In this document: positions 34,214 through 43,900 of the stretch, in pieces | How positions within the stretch are numbered: the stretch's first letter is position 1 | Layout: each line of letters opens with the position of its first letter | Assembly (NCBI GenBank): GCA_020638675.1 | Contig: JACKID010000001.1 | Location: forward strand, 2,790,001 to 2,854,000 | Direction of reading: 5' to 3' | Length of the DNA stretch: 64,000 nucleotides | From: Planctomycetota bacterium | GTDB taxonomy: Bacteria; Planctomycetota; UBA8742; UBA2392 | The notes under the pieces: model-generated | Databases searched by the model: none | Told to the model about the DNA's origin: nothing | The model's input: the letters and a program-made list of their open reading frames with translations, nothing else | Translations under genes and position numbers: made by a program

Positions 34214-37200
34214 ATGGCAACGCCCAGAGACACCGAAAGGCGCACCCGTGTCGCCCGCTCGCTGGTGCGAGCGCGGGCGGTGCAGCTCGGCATGTTGCCC
34301 GACGCGCCCAAGGTGCCCGAGCTCGATATCGGCGTGCACTACGAGGCGTGCGAAGAACTCGGCGGCGACTTCTACGACTTCATCCAGGTCTCCCCCACCG
34401 AGCTTGGCATCGTGCTGGCCGATGTCTCCGGCCACGGACTTGATGCGGCGCTGATGATGGCCGCCGCCAAGAAGACGCTGCAGATTCACGGGCGGCGCAA
34501 TCCGTCACCGGCCGAAGTACTGAAGATCGCCTGCGAGGACCTCGCCGGCGACCTGCCGACCGGCAGCTTCGTCACTGTCTGGTACGGGGTGATCAACCTG
34601 CAAACGGGGCTGCTGCGCTACGCCTCGGCCGGGCACAACCCTCTGCTGCGACGCACCTCCACGGGGGGCGTCAGCTCGCACCATGCCAAGGGCGTAGTGC
34701 TCGGCTCGGCGTTCGTGCAGGCGATGCAGAGCGTGCTCGAGGAGCAGACACTGCAGCTCGCCGCGGGCGACTGGGTGCTGCTCTACACGGACGGCGTCAG
34801 CGAGGCCGCCGACCCCAAGGACGCGATGTTCGGCGAGAAGAGGCTCGGTGAAAGCTTCGCGGCCGGGCCGAACACGGACGCCATCGACCTGCTGCAGCAC
34901 CTGCGCGAAGACGTCGAGACATTCCGCGACGGGCGCGAGCCCGACGACGACGTCACCCTGGTCGCGTTCCGCTTTCGCGGCGGCTCCGAGCCTGCCCTGC
35001 AACCGGCCTGGCAGCAGCGTATTGAGTCGAACCTGCCGCAACGCTCAGACACGTTCGTCGGGCGTGAGGCAGAACTGAAACAGATCAGCGACGCGCTGGA
35101 GGGCGGCGCCGCCAGCATTTCGATCATCGGCGTGGCGGGCATGGGCAAAACGCGTCTTGCCCTTGAGCTGGCGCGTCTGCGCGCCCGCAAGTTCGAGGGC
35201 GGCGCGTGGTTCGTTCCGATCACCGAGTGCCGGGGCGATGAGGATGTCCTGAACGCCGTGGCGTCCGTGGTGGGGATACCTCTGACGGGCGACGACCCGC
35301 TGGCCGAGCTTGGCAGAGGGCTGGCCATGCGGGGCCCGATGCTGCTGGTGCTCGACAACGCGGAGTCGGCCATTGAGGCGGTCAATGAGATGCTGGCCGC
35401 GCTGCCGCCGCTTGCGCCGCAACTTGCCTGCATCGTGACGAGCCAGTTGCGGCTCAGCATCCCGGACGACCTGGAGATCGCGCTCAAGCCGCTGGAGTCG
35501 CCGGGTGCGAAGTCGCGCGACACCAGCGTTGAAGACGCCGCCGAATTCCCGGCCGTGAAGCTGTTCGTCGATCGCGCCAAACGCAGCTACGCCAAGTTCC
35601 AGCTTACCGTGGACAATCTGTCGGACGTGCTGGGCATCTGCGCCGAGCTTGAAGGCGTGCCGCTCGCGATTGAGCTGGCTGCATCGCGCATGAGCCAGCT
35701 TGCCCCGGCGGAGGTGTTCCGCCAGCTCAAGACCCCCACCAGCAAGATCGCCGTGCTGCGTGCGCGCACCGGTGACCTGGGCCTGCCGTACCAGTCCATG
35801 CGCGAAGCCCTGGAGTGGAGCTACGCGCTGCTGGACGACTGGGAACAGTACGCGTTCCGACAGTTGTGCGCCTTCCGCGGCGGCTTCTTCATCGACGCCG
35901 CCGAGGCCATCGTGAAGCTCGACGAAGGCGGCCAGCGTCGCAGCGCGATCGAGGCAATCGACAGCCTGCTCGACAAGAGCTTCCTGTGGCGCGACTCAAC
36001 GCCCTACGGCACGCGCTTCAATACGTTCTCCGCCCTCCGCGAATTCGCCACGCGGCTGACGACGCCTGAAGAAACCAAGCCGTTGATGCAGCGTCACAAG
36101 GAATACTTCGCCGACTACGCCAATCACTGGACCGAGGCAGGCCGCACGACGGACGTCCTTGAGTCCGGTGACCGCCTGACGCTGGATCGCGACAACCTTC
36201 GCACGGCCCTGCGGACCGCGCTTGACGACGACGACGCCCGGGCCGGCATGCCGATCTTCGAGGCGCTGTTCTCGGGGCGCGATAAGCGTAGTGCAGCGGA
36301 CATTCGACCGTTGATGGCCGAGGTATGGGACAAGTTCCAGAACGCCGGGCCGATGGCGCGCGTTACGCTGTTGCAGATGCGCACGCAGTTGCTGTTTTCC
36401 ATCGGCGGCCATCGCGACGCGCTTCCGATGATGGATGAGGCGGTGAAGATCGCCGAGGAGTCGGGCAAGTTTGCCGCACTCTCCTCGACGCTGCTGCTGC
36501 GCGGGCGAACCCACTCGACGCTGGCCAACGATGACCTGGCGTCCGCCGACTTCCTGCGCCTGATCGAGGAAGCAACCAAGGCCGGCGAAGAACGCAGCAT
36601 CGGGCTGGCGAAGATCTCGCTGGGCAATCTGCGGGCGCGGCAGTCGCGCGGCAAGGAATCCGAGAAACTCCACCGCGAAGCCGCCGCAATCATGGAGCGC
36701 GTCGGCGACCCGAACCAGATGGCCGTCGCGCGCATCAACCTGATCATGGGGCTGCTGCGCCACAAGCGCTACGACGAGGCGGAGCGCGAGATCACCGATC
36801 TGCGCCCGTTCCTGGACCGGCTGGACGGACGCGACGGTATCGCGACCATCGAGCTGGCGACATCCCGCCTGCTGGAAGGCCGCGGCGAGCTGGAAGAAGC
36901 GCTTGAGCACTGCCTGATCGCGCAAGAACTCTACAAGGAAACCGGCCATAGCCTGAACGTGGCCATTACGCATCTCGACATCGCTTCGCTATCGCTGAAT
37001 GTCGGCGACCTCGACGCCGCCCGCGAGGCCGTAGAGTTCGCCCTGAACTACGCCCGCTCGTCACACACGCTGTTGCTGCAACTGCGCGCCGCCAACATGG
37101 CTTCGGTCGTCGAGCTGGAGTGCGGGGCCTTCGACAAGGCCAAGGCGCTGGCCGCCGAGATCCTGGAAGCCAACGCCGGGCGTGAAGACATCGCACCCTC

Positions 37201-37645
37201 GCTGCAGGCCAAAAGCATTCTCGCGCTGGCCGAGTACCGCAGCGGTAACCTGGAAGGCGCCAACGCGGTCGTGCTGGATGCCATCCCGCGCGTGGAAGCG
37301 TCGCCGGACCCCCCGCCCGGGCTGCTGTTCCTGTTGACGGGCTTGCGCGCGCGCATCCTTCAGTCGCAGGGCAAGAATGCCAATGCACAGCGCTTTGCGG
37401 CAAAGGCTCGCGAGATGGCCGAGGCGGACGGCTATACTCGATACAGCACCAGCTGGATCGAGCGCATGGGCGTGGACCTGATCGATGTGCCGGCCACGCC
37501 CGAAGAGGCGGTGCGCGTGCGGGTATGGTGCCCGGTGTGCGGCCAGCGCTATCAAGGCTCGGAAGTTCGGATACGATCACTGAAGAAGTGCATGAAGTGT
37601 GGGATGAAGCCATTCAAGCCATTGAAGGTGCAGGACGGAGACTAG
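34214..37645 (+). CDS. PP2C/SpoIIE phosphatase - STAND ATPase - helical-repeat fusion, paralogue A
   Basis: A 1143-residue signalling protein. The ATG at 34214 gives an N-terminus equal in length to paralogue B. Residues about 25-250 are a SpoIIE/RsbU-type serine phosphatase with metal motifs ELGGDFYDF (D52), ADVSGHG (D70), AGHNP (139-143) and YTDGVSEA (D193). Residues about 280-590 are a STAND ATPase of the AfsR/LuxR-associated type: FVGREAEL, P-loop GVAGMGKT (306-313), Walker B LLVLDNAES (D381) and VPLAIELAAS. TPR-like helices run to about 1070. The end is a zinc ribbon (C1106, C1109, C1126, C1129) that paralogue B lacks. The likely logic is ligand or protein sensing by the repeats, ATP-driven switching and gated dephosphorylation; this is inference. 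A small alpha-CTD-like gene follows after 2 nt. Confidence 0.85.
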   Translation: MATPRDTERRTRVARSLVRARAVQLGMLPDAPKVPELDIGVHYEACEELGGDFYDFIQVSPTELGIVLADVSGHGLDAALMMAAAKKTLQIHGRRNPSPAEVLKIACEDLAGDLPTGSFVTVWYGVINLQTGLLRYASAGHNPLLRRTSTGGVSSHHAKGVVLGSAFVQAMQSVLEEQTLQLAAGDWVLLYTDGVSEAADPKDAMFGEKRLGESFAAGPNTDAIDLLQHLREDVETFRDGREPDDDVTLVAFRFRGGSEPALQPAWQQRIESNLPQRSDTFVGREAELKQISDALEGGAASISIIGVAGMGKTRLALELARLRARKFEGGAWFVPITECRGDEDVLNAVASVVGIPLTGDDPLAELGRGLAMRGPMLLVLDNAESAIEAVNEMLAALPPLAPQLACIVTSQLRLSIPDDLEIALKPLESPGAKSRDTSVEDAAEFPAVKLFVDRAKRSYAKFQLTVDNLSDVLGICAELEGVPLAIELAASRMSQLAPAEVFRQLKTPTSKIAVLRARTGDLGLPYQSMREALEWSYALLDDWEQYAFRQLCAFRGGFFIDAAEAIVKLDEGGQRRSAIEAIDSLLDKSFLWRDSTPYGTRFNTFSALREFATRLTTPEETKPLMQRHKEYFADYANHWTEAGRTTDVLESGDRLTLDRDNLRTALRTALDDDDARAGMPIFEALFSGRDKRSAADIRPLMAEVWDKFQNAGPMARVTLLQMRTQLLFSIGGHRDALPMMDEAVKIAEESGKFAALSSTLLLRGRTHSTLANDDLASADFLRLIEEATKAGEERSIGLAKISLGNLRARQSRGKESEKLHREAAAIMERVGDPNQMAVARINLIMGLLRHKRYDEAEREITDLRPFLDRLDGRDGIATIELATSRLLEGRGELEEALEHCLIAQELYKETGHSLNVAITHLDIASLSLNVGDLDAAREAVEFALNYARSSHTLLLQLRAANMASVVELECGAFDKAKALAAEILEANAGREDIAPSLQAKSILALAEYRSGNLEGANAVVLDAIPRVEASPDPPPGLLFLLTGLRARILQSQGKNANAQRFAAKAREMAEADGYTRYSTSWIERMGVDLIDVPATPEEAVRVRVWCPVCGQRYQGSEVRIRSLKKCMKCGMKPFKPLKVQDGD

Positions 37646-37647
37646 CG

Positions 37648-38019
37648 ATGTCATCGACCCAGCTTGACCTGTACGCAGCGGCCGCGCTTCAGGGACTATT
37701 GGTTGATCGTGAGTGGGACGACGCGGAAGAGCTTGCCCGCGAATCGTTCCGCATCGCCCGCGCCATGATGGCCGAGCGCCTGCGCCAGAGCGAGCTGCCC
37801 GACAGCGGGCTGATGGAATCGGACATCCTGGCCGAGCCGCTGGAAGTCCTCGACCTGCCCCTGCGCATCAACAAGAAGCTGCGCGGGCTCGGCATTGAGC
37901 GCGTGCGCGACCTGACCCTGACGACCGAGAAGCAGGTGCGCAACACGGGCCTCGGCGACGAGAGCCTCGCCGAGATCAGAGGCGCGCTGCATCGCCACGG
38001 GCTCGCGCTCGCCGCGTAG
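37648..38019 (+). CDS. Small protein with RNA polymerase alpha-CTD-like domain
   Basis: A 123-residue protein whose ATG is 2 nt after the stop of the phosphatase-STAND gene, with CGGAG upstream, so translation is probably coupled. Residues about 62-121 (LEVLDLPLRINKKLRGLGIE, then TEKQVRNTGLGDESLAEIRG) match the helix-hairpin-helix fold of the RNA polymerase alpha C-terminal domain. Alignment by eye to E. coli alpha keeps R265, G296 and S299 but changes N268 to Lys and K298 to Glu. The N-terminal half (YAAAALQGLLVDREWDDAEE) is helical and replaces the alpha-NTD, so it cannot assemble into polymerase as a normal subunit. Could bind DNA or a regulator. Confidence 0.72.
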   Translation: MSSTQLDLYAAAALQGLLVDREWDDAEELARESFRIARAMMAERLRQSELPDSGLMESDILAEPLEVLDLPLRINKKLRGLGIERVRDLTLTTEKQVRNTGLGDESLAEIRGALHRHGLALAA

Positions 38020-38263
38020 CTTTCAGGCCCGGCCCTACAATCCACGAAGCCTGTTGTAATCGCGGTTTGCGTTGCGGGGGCGTACCTTAGGTGTGTGGGA
38101 ACAGACCGGGCAACCGGACCCCCACCCGCCGCGGGGCCTGTGCTTTCCCCGGTTGAAGTTTGCGGCATCCCCCCCCGCCGCATGACCGGGCCAAAGCCGC
38201 CCCGCCGGAGCGGTCAACTCAAACACGGGCGCAAGGCCAAAAGCCAGGCGCCCGCCTGCCTTT
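38020..38263. other. Intergenic region between convergent genes
   Basis: This 244-bp GC-rich stretch contains a run of eight C near 38170 and short complementary segments, but no clean terminator hairpin and no credible gene on either strand. Confidence 0.4.
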
Positions 38264-39034
38264 CTAGTGCCTGCGCGCCGCCAAGCCACCTGCCAGGAGG
38301 GGCAGCACCTTGCCGGCCGGGGCTTGCAGGTGGTAGTCGACGATGTCGGTGATGCTGGTTGGCTCGGTGTTTACTTCGATGGTGAGTCGCCCGGCGCGCA
38401 CTGCTGCCGCTACCGGCTCGATGATGTACGCGAACATACTGCTGGTGCCGATGCTGATGACCGCATCCGGCGGGTTGTCGAAGAACTCGGCGTACAGTCG
38501 CTGCACTTTCTCGGGCGGGAGCATCTCGCCGAACAGCACCACGTCCGGGCGCATCACGCCACCGCACTTGCAGCGCGGGGCGCGGTCGATGTTGCTGCGG
38601 TCCATCAGGCGGTCGCGCGCGCCGCACTTCATGCAGTAGATGTGGCTGGTGTCGCCGTGGATGTCGATGATATTGCGCGTGCCCGCGATGCGGTGCAGCC
38701 CGTCGACATTCTGGGTCAACAACACGAAGCGCTCCACCGAGTTCTCGATGTCCACCAGCGCGCGATGCGCCGCGTTGGGCGTGGCTCCGCCAGCCGCCTT
38801 GGCGATCTGGCCGATGGCGCGCCAGCAGCGGTCCGGGTCTTCGTGGATCATCGGCGCGCTCAGCGCCTCGATGGTGCGGTCGCCCTCTTCCGGGTCGTCG
38901 TAGATGCCGCCCTTGCCGCGATAGGTGGGAATGCCCGACTCGGCCGAGATGCCCGCGCCCGTGATCACCCCCACCGAGCGCACCCGCGCCAGCCGGACAG
39001 CCAGGCCCTCCGGGAGTCGAAACCCGCCGTTCAT
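38264..39034 (-). CDS. cobB: Sir2-family NAD-dependent protein deacylase
   Basis: A 256-residue sirtuin of normal bacterial size. Motifs are TGAGISAESGIPTYRG (25-40), TQNVDGLH (107-114), catalytic H126 in DIHGD, a zinc site C134/C137 and C155/C157 (the second pair is CxC), and ISIGTSSM plus NTEPT for NAD binding. It removes acyl groups from lysines using NAD. ATG 39034 is preferred; a GTG three codons upstream is also possible. The gene stands alone on its strand between two rightward groups. Symbol by family only. Confidence 0.92.
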   Translation of the reverse strand: MNGGFRLPEGLAVRLARVRSVGVITGAGISAESGIPTYRGKGGIYDDPEEGDRTIEALSAPMIHEDPDRCWRAIGQIAKAAGGATPNAAHRALVDIENSVERFVLLTQNVDGLHRIAGTRNIIDIHGDTSHIYCMKCGARDRLMDRSNIDRAPRCKCGGVMRPDVVLFGEMLPPEKVQRLYAEFFDNPPDAVISIGTSSMFAYIIEPVAAAVRAGRLTIEVNTEPTSITDIVDYHLQAPAGKVLPLLAGGLAARRH

Positions 39035-39092
39035 GCAAATCACCGCCCGATTTGTAAGTGCTCAAGACGCCCGCACGAACGATCATACAGCC

Positions 39093-39812
39093 ATGTACGC
39101 CCGAGCGGATACAGGTCCACGCAGCCCACTTACGCACAAGCAGCTCGAACAGCTGCGCGAGTGGCTGCGTGTGGAATACAAAGGGCACCTGTGGCACGAG
39201 GTGTTCGCCGCACTGGTCTTCGCTGTTTTCGCGCTGATTGCCCACGGCGTGGCGTTCTTCTTCACGGCCTACGTGATCACCTATGTCTCGGGCGGCGCGA
39301 TTCTGGACGCTGACTCGATGGCAGTGCTGGTTCTTCCCGCATTGGTGCTGCTGGCGATGTACCCGGTGTATTGGTGGCTGTATCGCACGCCGGTGGTGGA
39401 CATCGCGCTGCCCAGCGGGCCGCTGCGTATTCGCAGCAAGAAGATGACGCCGGCGCCGCTGTTCGAGTCGGCCGACCCCGCCCCCGAGTCCACGCTCGGG
39501 ATGCAGATGCTGCTGTTCCCGGTCTGGACCGTCGCAAGCTGCATCTCGCACGTGGCCGGCGCGGTCCACGCCGCGCGGGCGGACACCTGGGTCATGGCAC
39601 GCGTTCTCACGCTGCTGTACCAGCACAATCGCCGGATGTCGGTGCTGGACCTGGACATGTCCCTGCGCGAGCCCAACCTGCCGGGTGCGCTGCGGGCACT
39701 GGAGCTTGAGCCGGGCGTGCTGTTCTACACCGAGAATGACCTGTCGCTGGTCCTGAACGACGAGGTCACTCAGCGAATAATCGAGGCTGCCGAAATCGAA
39801 GCGGAAGGCTAA
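39093..39812 (+). CDS. Small membrane protein with cytoplasmic C-terminal domain
   Basis: A 239-residue protein. The ATG at 39093 is chosen because residues encoded further upstream are low-complexity and overlap the sirtuin promoter. Two adjacent helices are at about 33-85 (VFAALVFAVFALIAHGVAFF, MAVLVLPALVLLAMYPVYWW). A soluble segment follows with LLFPVWTVASCISHVAGAVH, which is amphipathic. The C-terminal 60 residues look like a small winged-helix or helical domain. No family recognised. It ends 9 nt before the TrkA-type gene, so the two are co-transcribed and may act together. Confidence 0.62.
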   Translation: MYARADTGPRSPLTHKQLEQLREWLRVEYKGHLWHEVFAALVFAVFALIAHGVAFFFTAYVITYVSGGAILDADSMAVLVLPALVLLAMYPVYWWLYRTPVVDIALPSGPLRIRSKKMTPAPLFESADPAPESTLGMQMLLFPVWTVASCISHVAGAVHAARADTWVMARVLTLLYQHNRRMSVLDLDMSLREPNLPGALRALELEPGVLFYTENDLSLVLNDEVTQRIIEAAEIEAEG

Positions 39813-39821
39813 AACCACCCC

Positions 39822-40862
39822 ATGCTCAGCAAGCAACGTCGCGCGCGCGCGTGGTTGATCTACCTGCAGAAGCCGATCCGGCGCTTCCTGCCGTTGTTCG
39901 CGTTTGTGATGGCGCTCGTTCTGCTGGGCGGCGTTGCCTTCTACTTCCTGTACCAGCAGCAACGGCTTGGGTTCACCGAGGCCATCTACGTCACGTTCTG
40001 CCTCATTTTCATGGAGCACCTGTACCCCTACCCCCACCACCCGCTGCTTGAGCTGTTTTACTTCATCCTGCCGCCGCTCGGGCTGATCCTGGTGCTCGAC
40101 GGTTTTGTCCGGTTCACGTACGCGGTCGTCCGCCGCGATGAACACAGTCCTGATTGGGTAAGGTCCATGAGCGAAACGATGAACAACCATGTCGTGCTGT
40201 TCGGGCTCGGCAAAGTCGGTTTCCGCATTTTGCAGCAGCTGATCGCGCTGCATGAGCTGGTCGTCGTGATAGAGAAGGACCCGCACTGCCCTAGCTTCGC
40301 ATACGCCGCGAAACACGGCGTCGCGGTCCGCGTCGGCCACGGGCGTGAAGAAGGCATCCTGGACGACGTGAACATCAAGGGCGCGAAGTCATTGATCTGC
40401 GCCACGGACGACGACCTCGCCAACCTTGAGCTGGCCATGGACGCCCGCAAGGTCAAGAAAGACCTGCGCGTGGTGCTGCGCATGTACGACCAGGAGCTGG
40501 CCGAGAAAATCCGCGACACCATGGACATAGAGCTGGCCTTCAGCACGGCCATGCTGGCCGCGCCCACCTTCGCGACAGCCAGCGCCGACAAGGCGATCCT
40601 GAACAGCTTCTACGTGGACGACCGCCTGCTGGTGATCGCGCGCATCCCGGTGAACGAAGGCTCCAAACTGATCGGCTCGACGGTGATGGACCTGGCGCGG
40701 GCCCACCAGATGGTCATCGTCAGTTACAAGCGCGGTGCGGGTACCATCTTCCATCCGCCATCCGACGTCGTGGTCGAAAAGGGCGACGTGCTCACCCTCG
40801 AGTGCGAGCCGCAGACGCTCAAGAACCTGCATCGCCTGAACGGTGAGCCCGTGGCCGCCTGA
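39822..40862 (+). CDS. TrkA/RCK-type ion-channel-like protein lacking the TVGYGD filter
   Basis: A 346-residue protein with two transmembrane helices (about 24-46 and 73-95) and between them the segment AIYVTFCLIFMEHLYPYPHH, where potassium channels have TVGYGD. The cytoplasmic part is a full RCK unit: a Rossmann TrkA-N domain starts HVVLFGLGKVGFRILQQLI with IEKD at the end of beta-2, and a TrkA-C domain (about 260-340) contains GSKLIGSTVMDL. Pore selectivity therefore cannot be potassium-like by sequence; it may be a non-selective channel or a nucleotide sensor in the membrane. It is 9 nt downstream of another membrane protein gene. Confidence 0.8.
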   Translation: MLSKQRRARAWLIYLQKPIRRFLPLFAFVMALVLLGGVAFYFLYQQQRLGFTEAIYVTFCLIFMEHLYPYPHHPLLELFYFILPPLGLILVLDGFVRFTYAVVRRDEHSPDWVRSMSETMNNHVVLFGLGKVGFRILQQLIALHELVVVIEKDPHCPSFAYAAKHGVAVRVGHGREEGILDDVNIKGAKSLICATDDDLANLELAMDARKVKKDLRVVLRMYDQELAEKIRDTMDIELAFSTAMLAAPTFATASADKAILNSFYVDDRLLVIARIPVNEGSKLIGSTVMDLARAHQMVIVSYKRGAGTIFHPPSDVVVEKGDVLTLECEPQTLKNLHRLNGEPVAA

Positions 40863-40915
40863 ATCGCCCAGAGTTCGGGTGACAAGTCGGGGCAAATAGG
40901 CTTGAATCCGCGCAT

Positions 40916-43900
40916 ATGGGGGAACATTCGGCCAAGGACCTGACAGGCCCGGGATCCGAGCTGCACCGCGCACGCAGCGTGCAGCTCATGATGTTGCCGC
41001 AGGTTCCCGTCATCGAATCCCTTGAAATTGCCGCCAGCTACCGCGCCTGCGACATGCTCGGAGGCGACTTCTACGACTTCATCATCGTGGACGCATGGCA
41101 CCTCGGCGTCGTCATCGCAGACGTTTCCGGCCACGGGACGGCCGCCGCGCTGCTGATGGCCGCGGCCAAGAAGGTCCTGCAGTTGTGCGGGCGAGGCAAC
41201 GTGTCGCCGCGGCAGGTGCTGCTGGACGTCAACGACAGCATCCGCGCGGACATCCCGCAGGGCATGTTCCTCTCGATGCTCTATGGCGTCATCGACATCC
41301 GCGACAACAAGTTCTGCTTCGCGAGCTGCGGTCACAACCCGCCGGTTCTGCGGCGCGGCGACGAAGTGCGTGAGGGCCGCGTGCGGGGCAACGCACCGGT
41401 ACTCGGCATCATGCCATCGTCCAGGCTCGGAACGCTTCTGCGCGAAGACTTCGTGCAACTGCAGCCCGACGACCTGCTGTTCTACTACACAGACGGGCTG
41501 ACCGAGGCCTTCAACGCGCAGGACGCCATGTACGGCGAGAAGCGCCTGATGGCGCATATCAAGGACTCCAGCGCGCGCACCTCGAAAGAGGCCGTTGCCG
41601 CGATCCGCGCAGATGTGGATGCCTTCCGCGGCAGCGCAAAGCTGTCGGATGACGAGACTCTGCTCGCGATACGGGTCATGCGCCAGAGTGACCGGCCGAA
41701 GCCGCTGGTCGGAGGCGGATCCCACGTCGAGTCTTCACTGCCGAAGTTCGACACGCCGCTGATCGGACGTGATGCCGACGTTGAGGAACTGGCCGCCAGA
41801 CTCCGCGACAGGGCGCACCCGGTCCTCAGCCTGATTGGCCCCGCCGGTGCCGGCAAATCGCGAGCTGCAATCGCAGGCATCGATGCCGCCCAGGGCGCAT
41901 TCCCGGGCGGCATCCATTACGTGGACCTGCAGCGGGCCGAGAGCGTGGGCGACGTCTGCCGCGAAGTCGCCGCCGCGCTGCGACTGGGGGACGATGAAAC
42001 CCGCCTGGGGCTGCGGATCGCAATGGCGCTGCAGAGCCCGGCCGGCCACTCGGTCCTGCTCATGGACAATTGCGAGCGCGCCCGCGAAGGCGTCCGCCTG
42101 TGCGTTGAGGAGTGGGCCGGCCGCGCCGAAAACCTGCAACTGATCGCTACGAGCCGGGTACCGCTCGACGCCAAGGGTGAAGTCTGCGTGCCGGTGAAGC
42201 CTCTCGCGACGCCGCGCGCGGGCAAGGATGTGCTCAAGTCCGCGGAAGACGCGGAGCGGTTTGACGCCGTACGGCTCTTTGCCGAGCGCGCACGCGAAGC
42301 CGACCGCAAGTTCACCCTGACCGACCAGAACTACCAGGACGTTGCCCAGATTTGCGCGAGACTCGACGGGCTGCCGCAAGCGATCCAGTTCGCGGCGGCA
42401 CGGGCCGGCGTGCTGTCACCGCGCCAGATTCTGGAACGCCTGGACAAGCGCTTTGAGTTGCTGCGCAGCGGGCAGCAGGACGAGCGCAGCACGTTGCAGG
42501 GCACGCTGGCCATGAGCTGGGACCTGCTGCCGGAACACGAGCGCCAGGCGCTGATGCTGCTTTCGCGGTTCCCGGATGGCTTCCAGCTGGACACCGCGGG
42601 CCCCCTGCTGGGCATCATCAAGGGGCACGCGCCCGAAGACCTCGTGGATTCGCTGGCCAAGCAGAGCCTGCTGCATTCAGACGTGCTGGAGGACCTCGGC
42701 AACGAGCGGCGTTTCCGCATGTATGAGTCGGTCCGCGCATTCGGGCTGGAGCAACTGCGTGGCAACGAGCTAGAGGCCGCATCGCAGGAGACGCACGAAC
42801 GCGTCGTCGTCGACTACGCCCGGCACTGGTGGAAAGTCAACCGCGACAAGGGCGACTCGCAGGCACGCCATCGGGTGCAGCTTGAGTTGCAGGCGCTGCT
42901 GGACGTGCACCAGCAGACGAAGACGCCCGAAAGACGCGCGTGGTGCGCCGTCATGGCAGCGCCGATTCTCCACGCGAATGCTGAGCAGGACCGCGCCATC
43001 GAGGTCCTGCGCGGCGGACTGGCGGACCTGTTGCCCGGCTCCGAAGAATGGGTCTGGATCAACGTCACCGACGCGATGCTGCGGCTCGACGAAGCGCCTG
43101 AACACGCCGTCGAGATTCTCAAGAACGTCCATGGCGACAGCGACGTCTGCTTCACCGCCATGCTGACGCGGGCCATCGCGCTGCAATCACTCGGCCGAAC
43201 GGAGGAAGCGATCGCCGCCCTGCAGGAGGCCGGCAACCTGCCCGACCTGTCGCCGTTGCAGCGCGCGAGGGTGATCGACCGCCTGGGCCAGATTTACAGC
43301 GCCATCGGGCGCCCGAAGGACGCGCGCAAGCTGTTTGAGAATGCGTTGCGCATGCTGCAGGAAAAGGATGACCAGATGCTGGTCGCGCGCATCACGTTCA
43401 ACCTGGGCTGGGTGAACATGCGCGGCGACCGGGCCGCCGAAGCCGTAGATCAATTGCAGGCGGCGCTGGACATCGCGCAGCGCGAGGGCGACAGGGCGTT
43501 CGAAGCCAATGCACTCGGCGGCTTGGCACTGGCGTTGCACCTGGCCGGCGAGCGGCAGGGCTCGGAGGCCTGCATGCTGCGGGGGCTGAGACTCTCACGC
43601 GAGCTCGGCCGAACGTTCACCGAAGTGACGCAGTTGAACACGCTGACCCGCATCTATCACGAGCAGATGCGCGACGAAGACGCCTTGCGCGTCGCGACGA
43701 AAGCTCGCGAACTTGCGCACGAAATCGGCGCACGCAAGAGCGAGGCCCTCGCCGAGGGCAACATCGCGGCGCTGAGCATCGTGCTCGGGCGCGACATCGC
43801 CGGCGCAGAAGAAGCGTGGCGCCACTCCTACCAGTTGTTGATGGAGATCGGTGAAGTTCGATCCGCCCTCGGCAGCCTCAGCAATCTTGGCGTAATGCTC

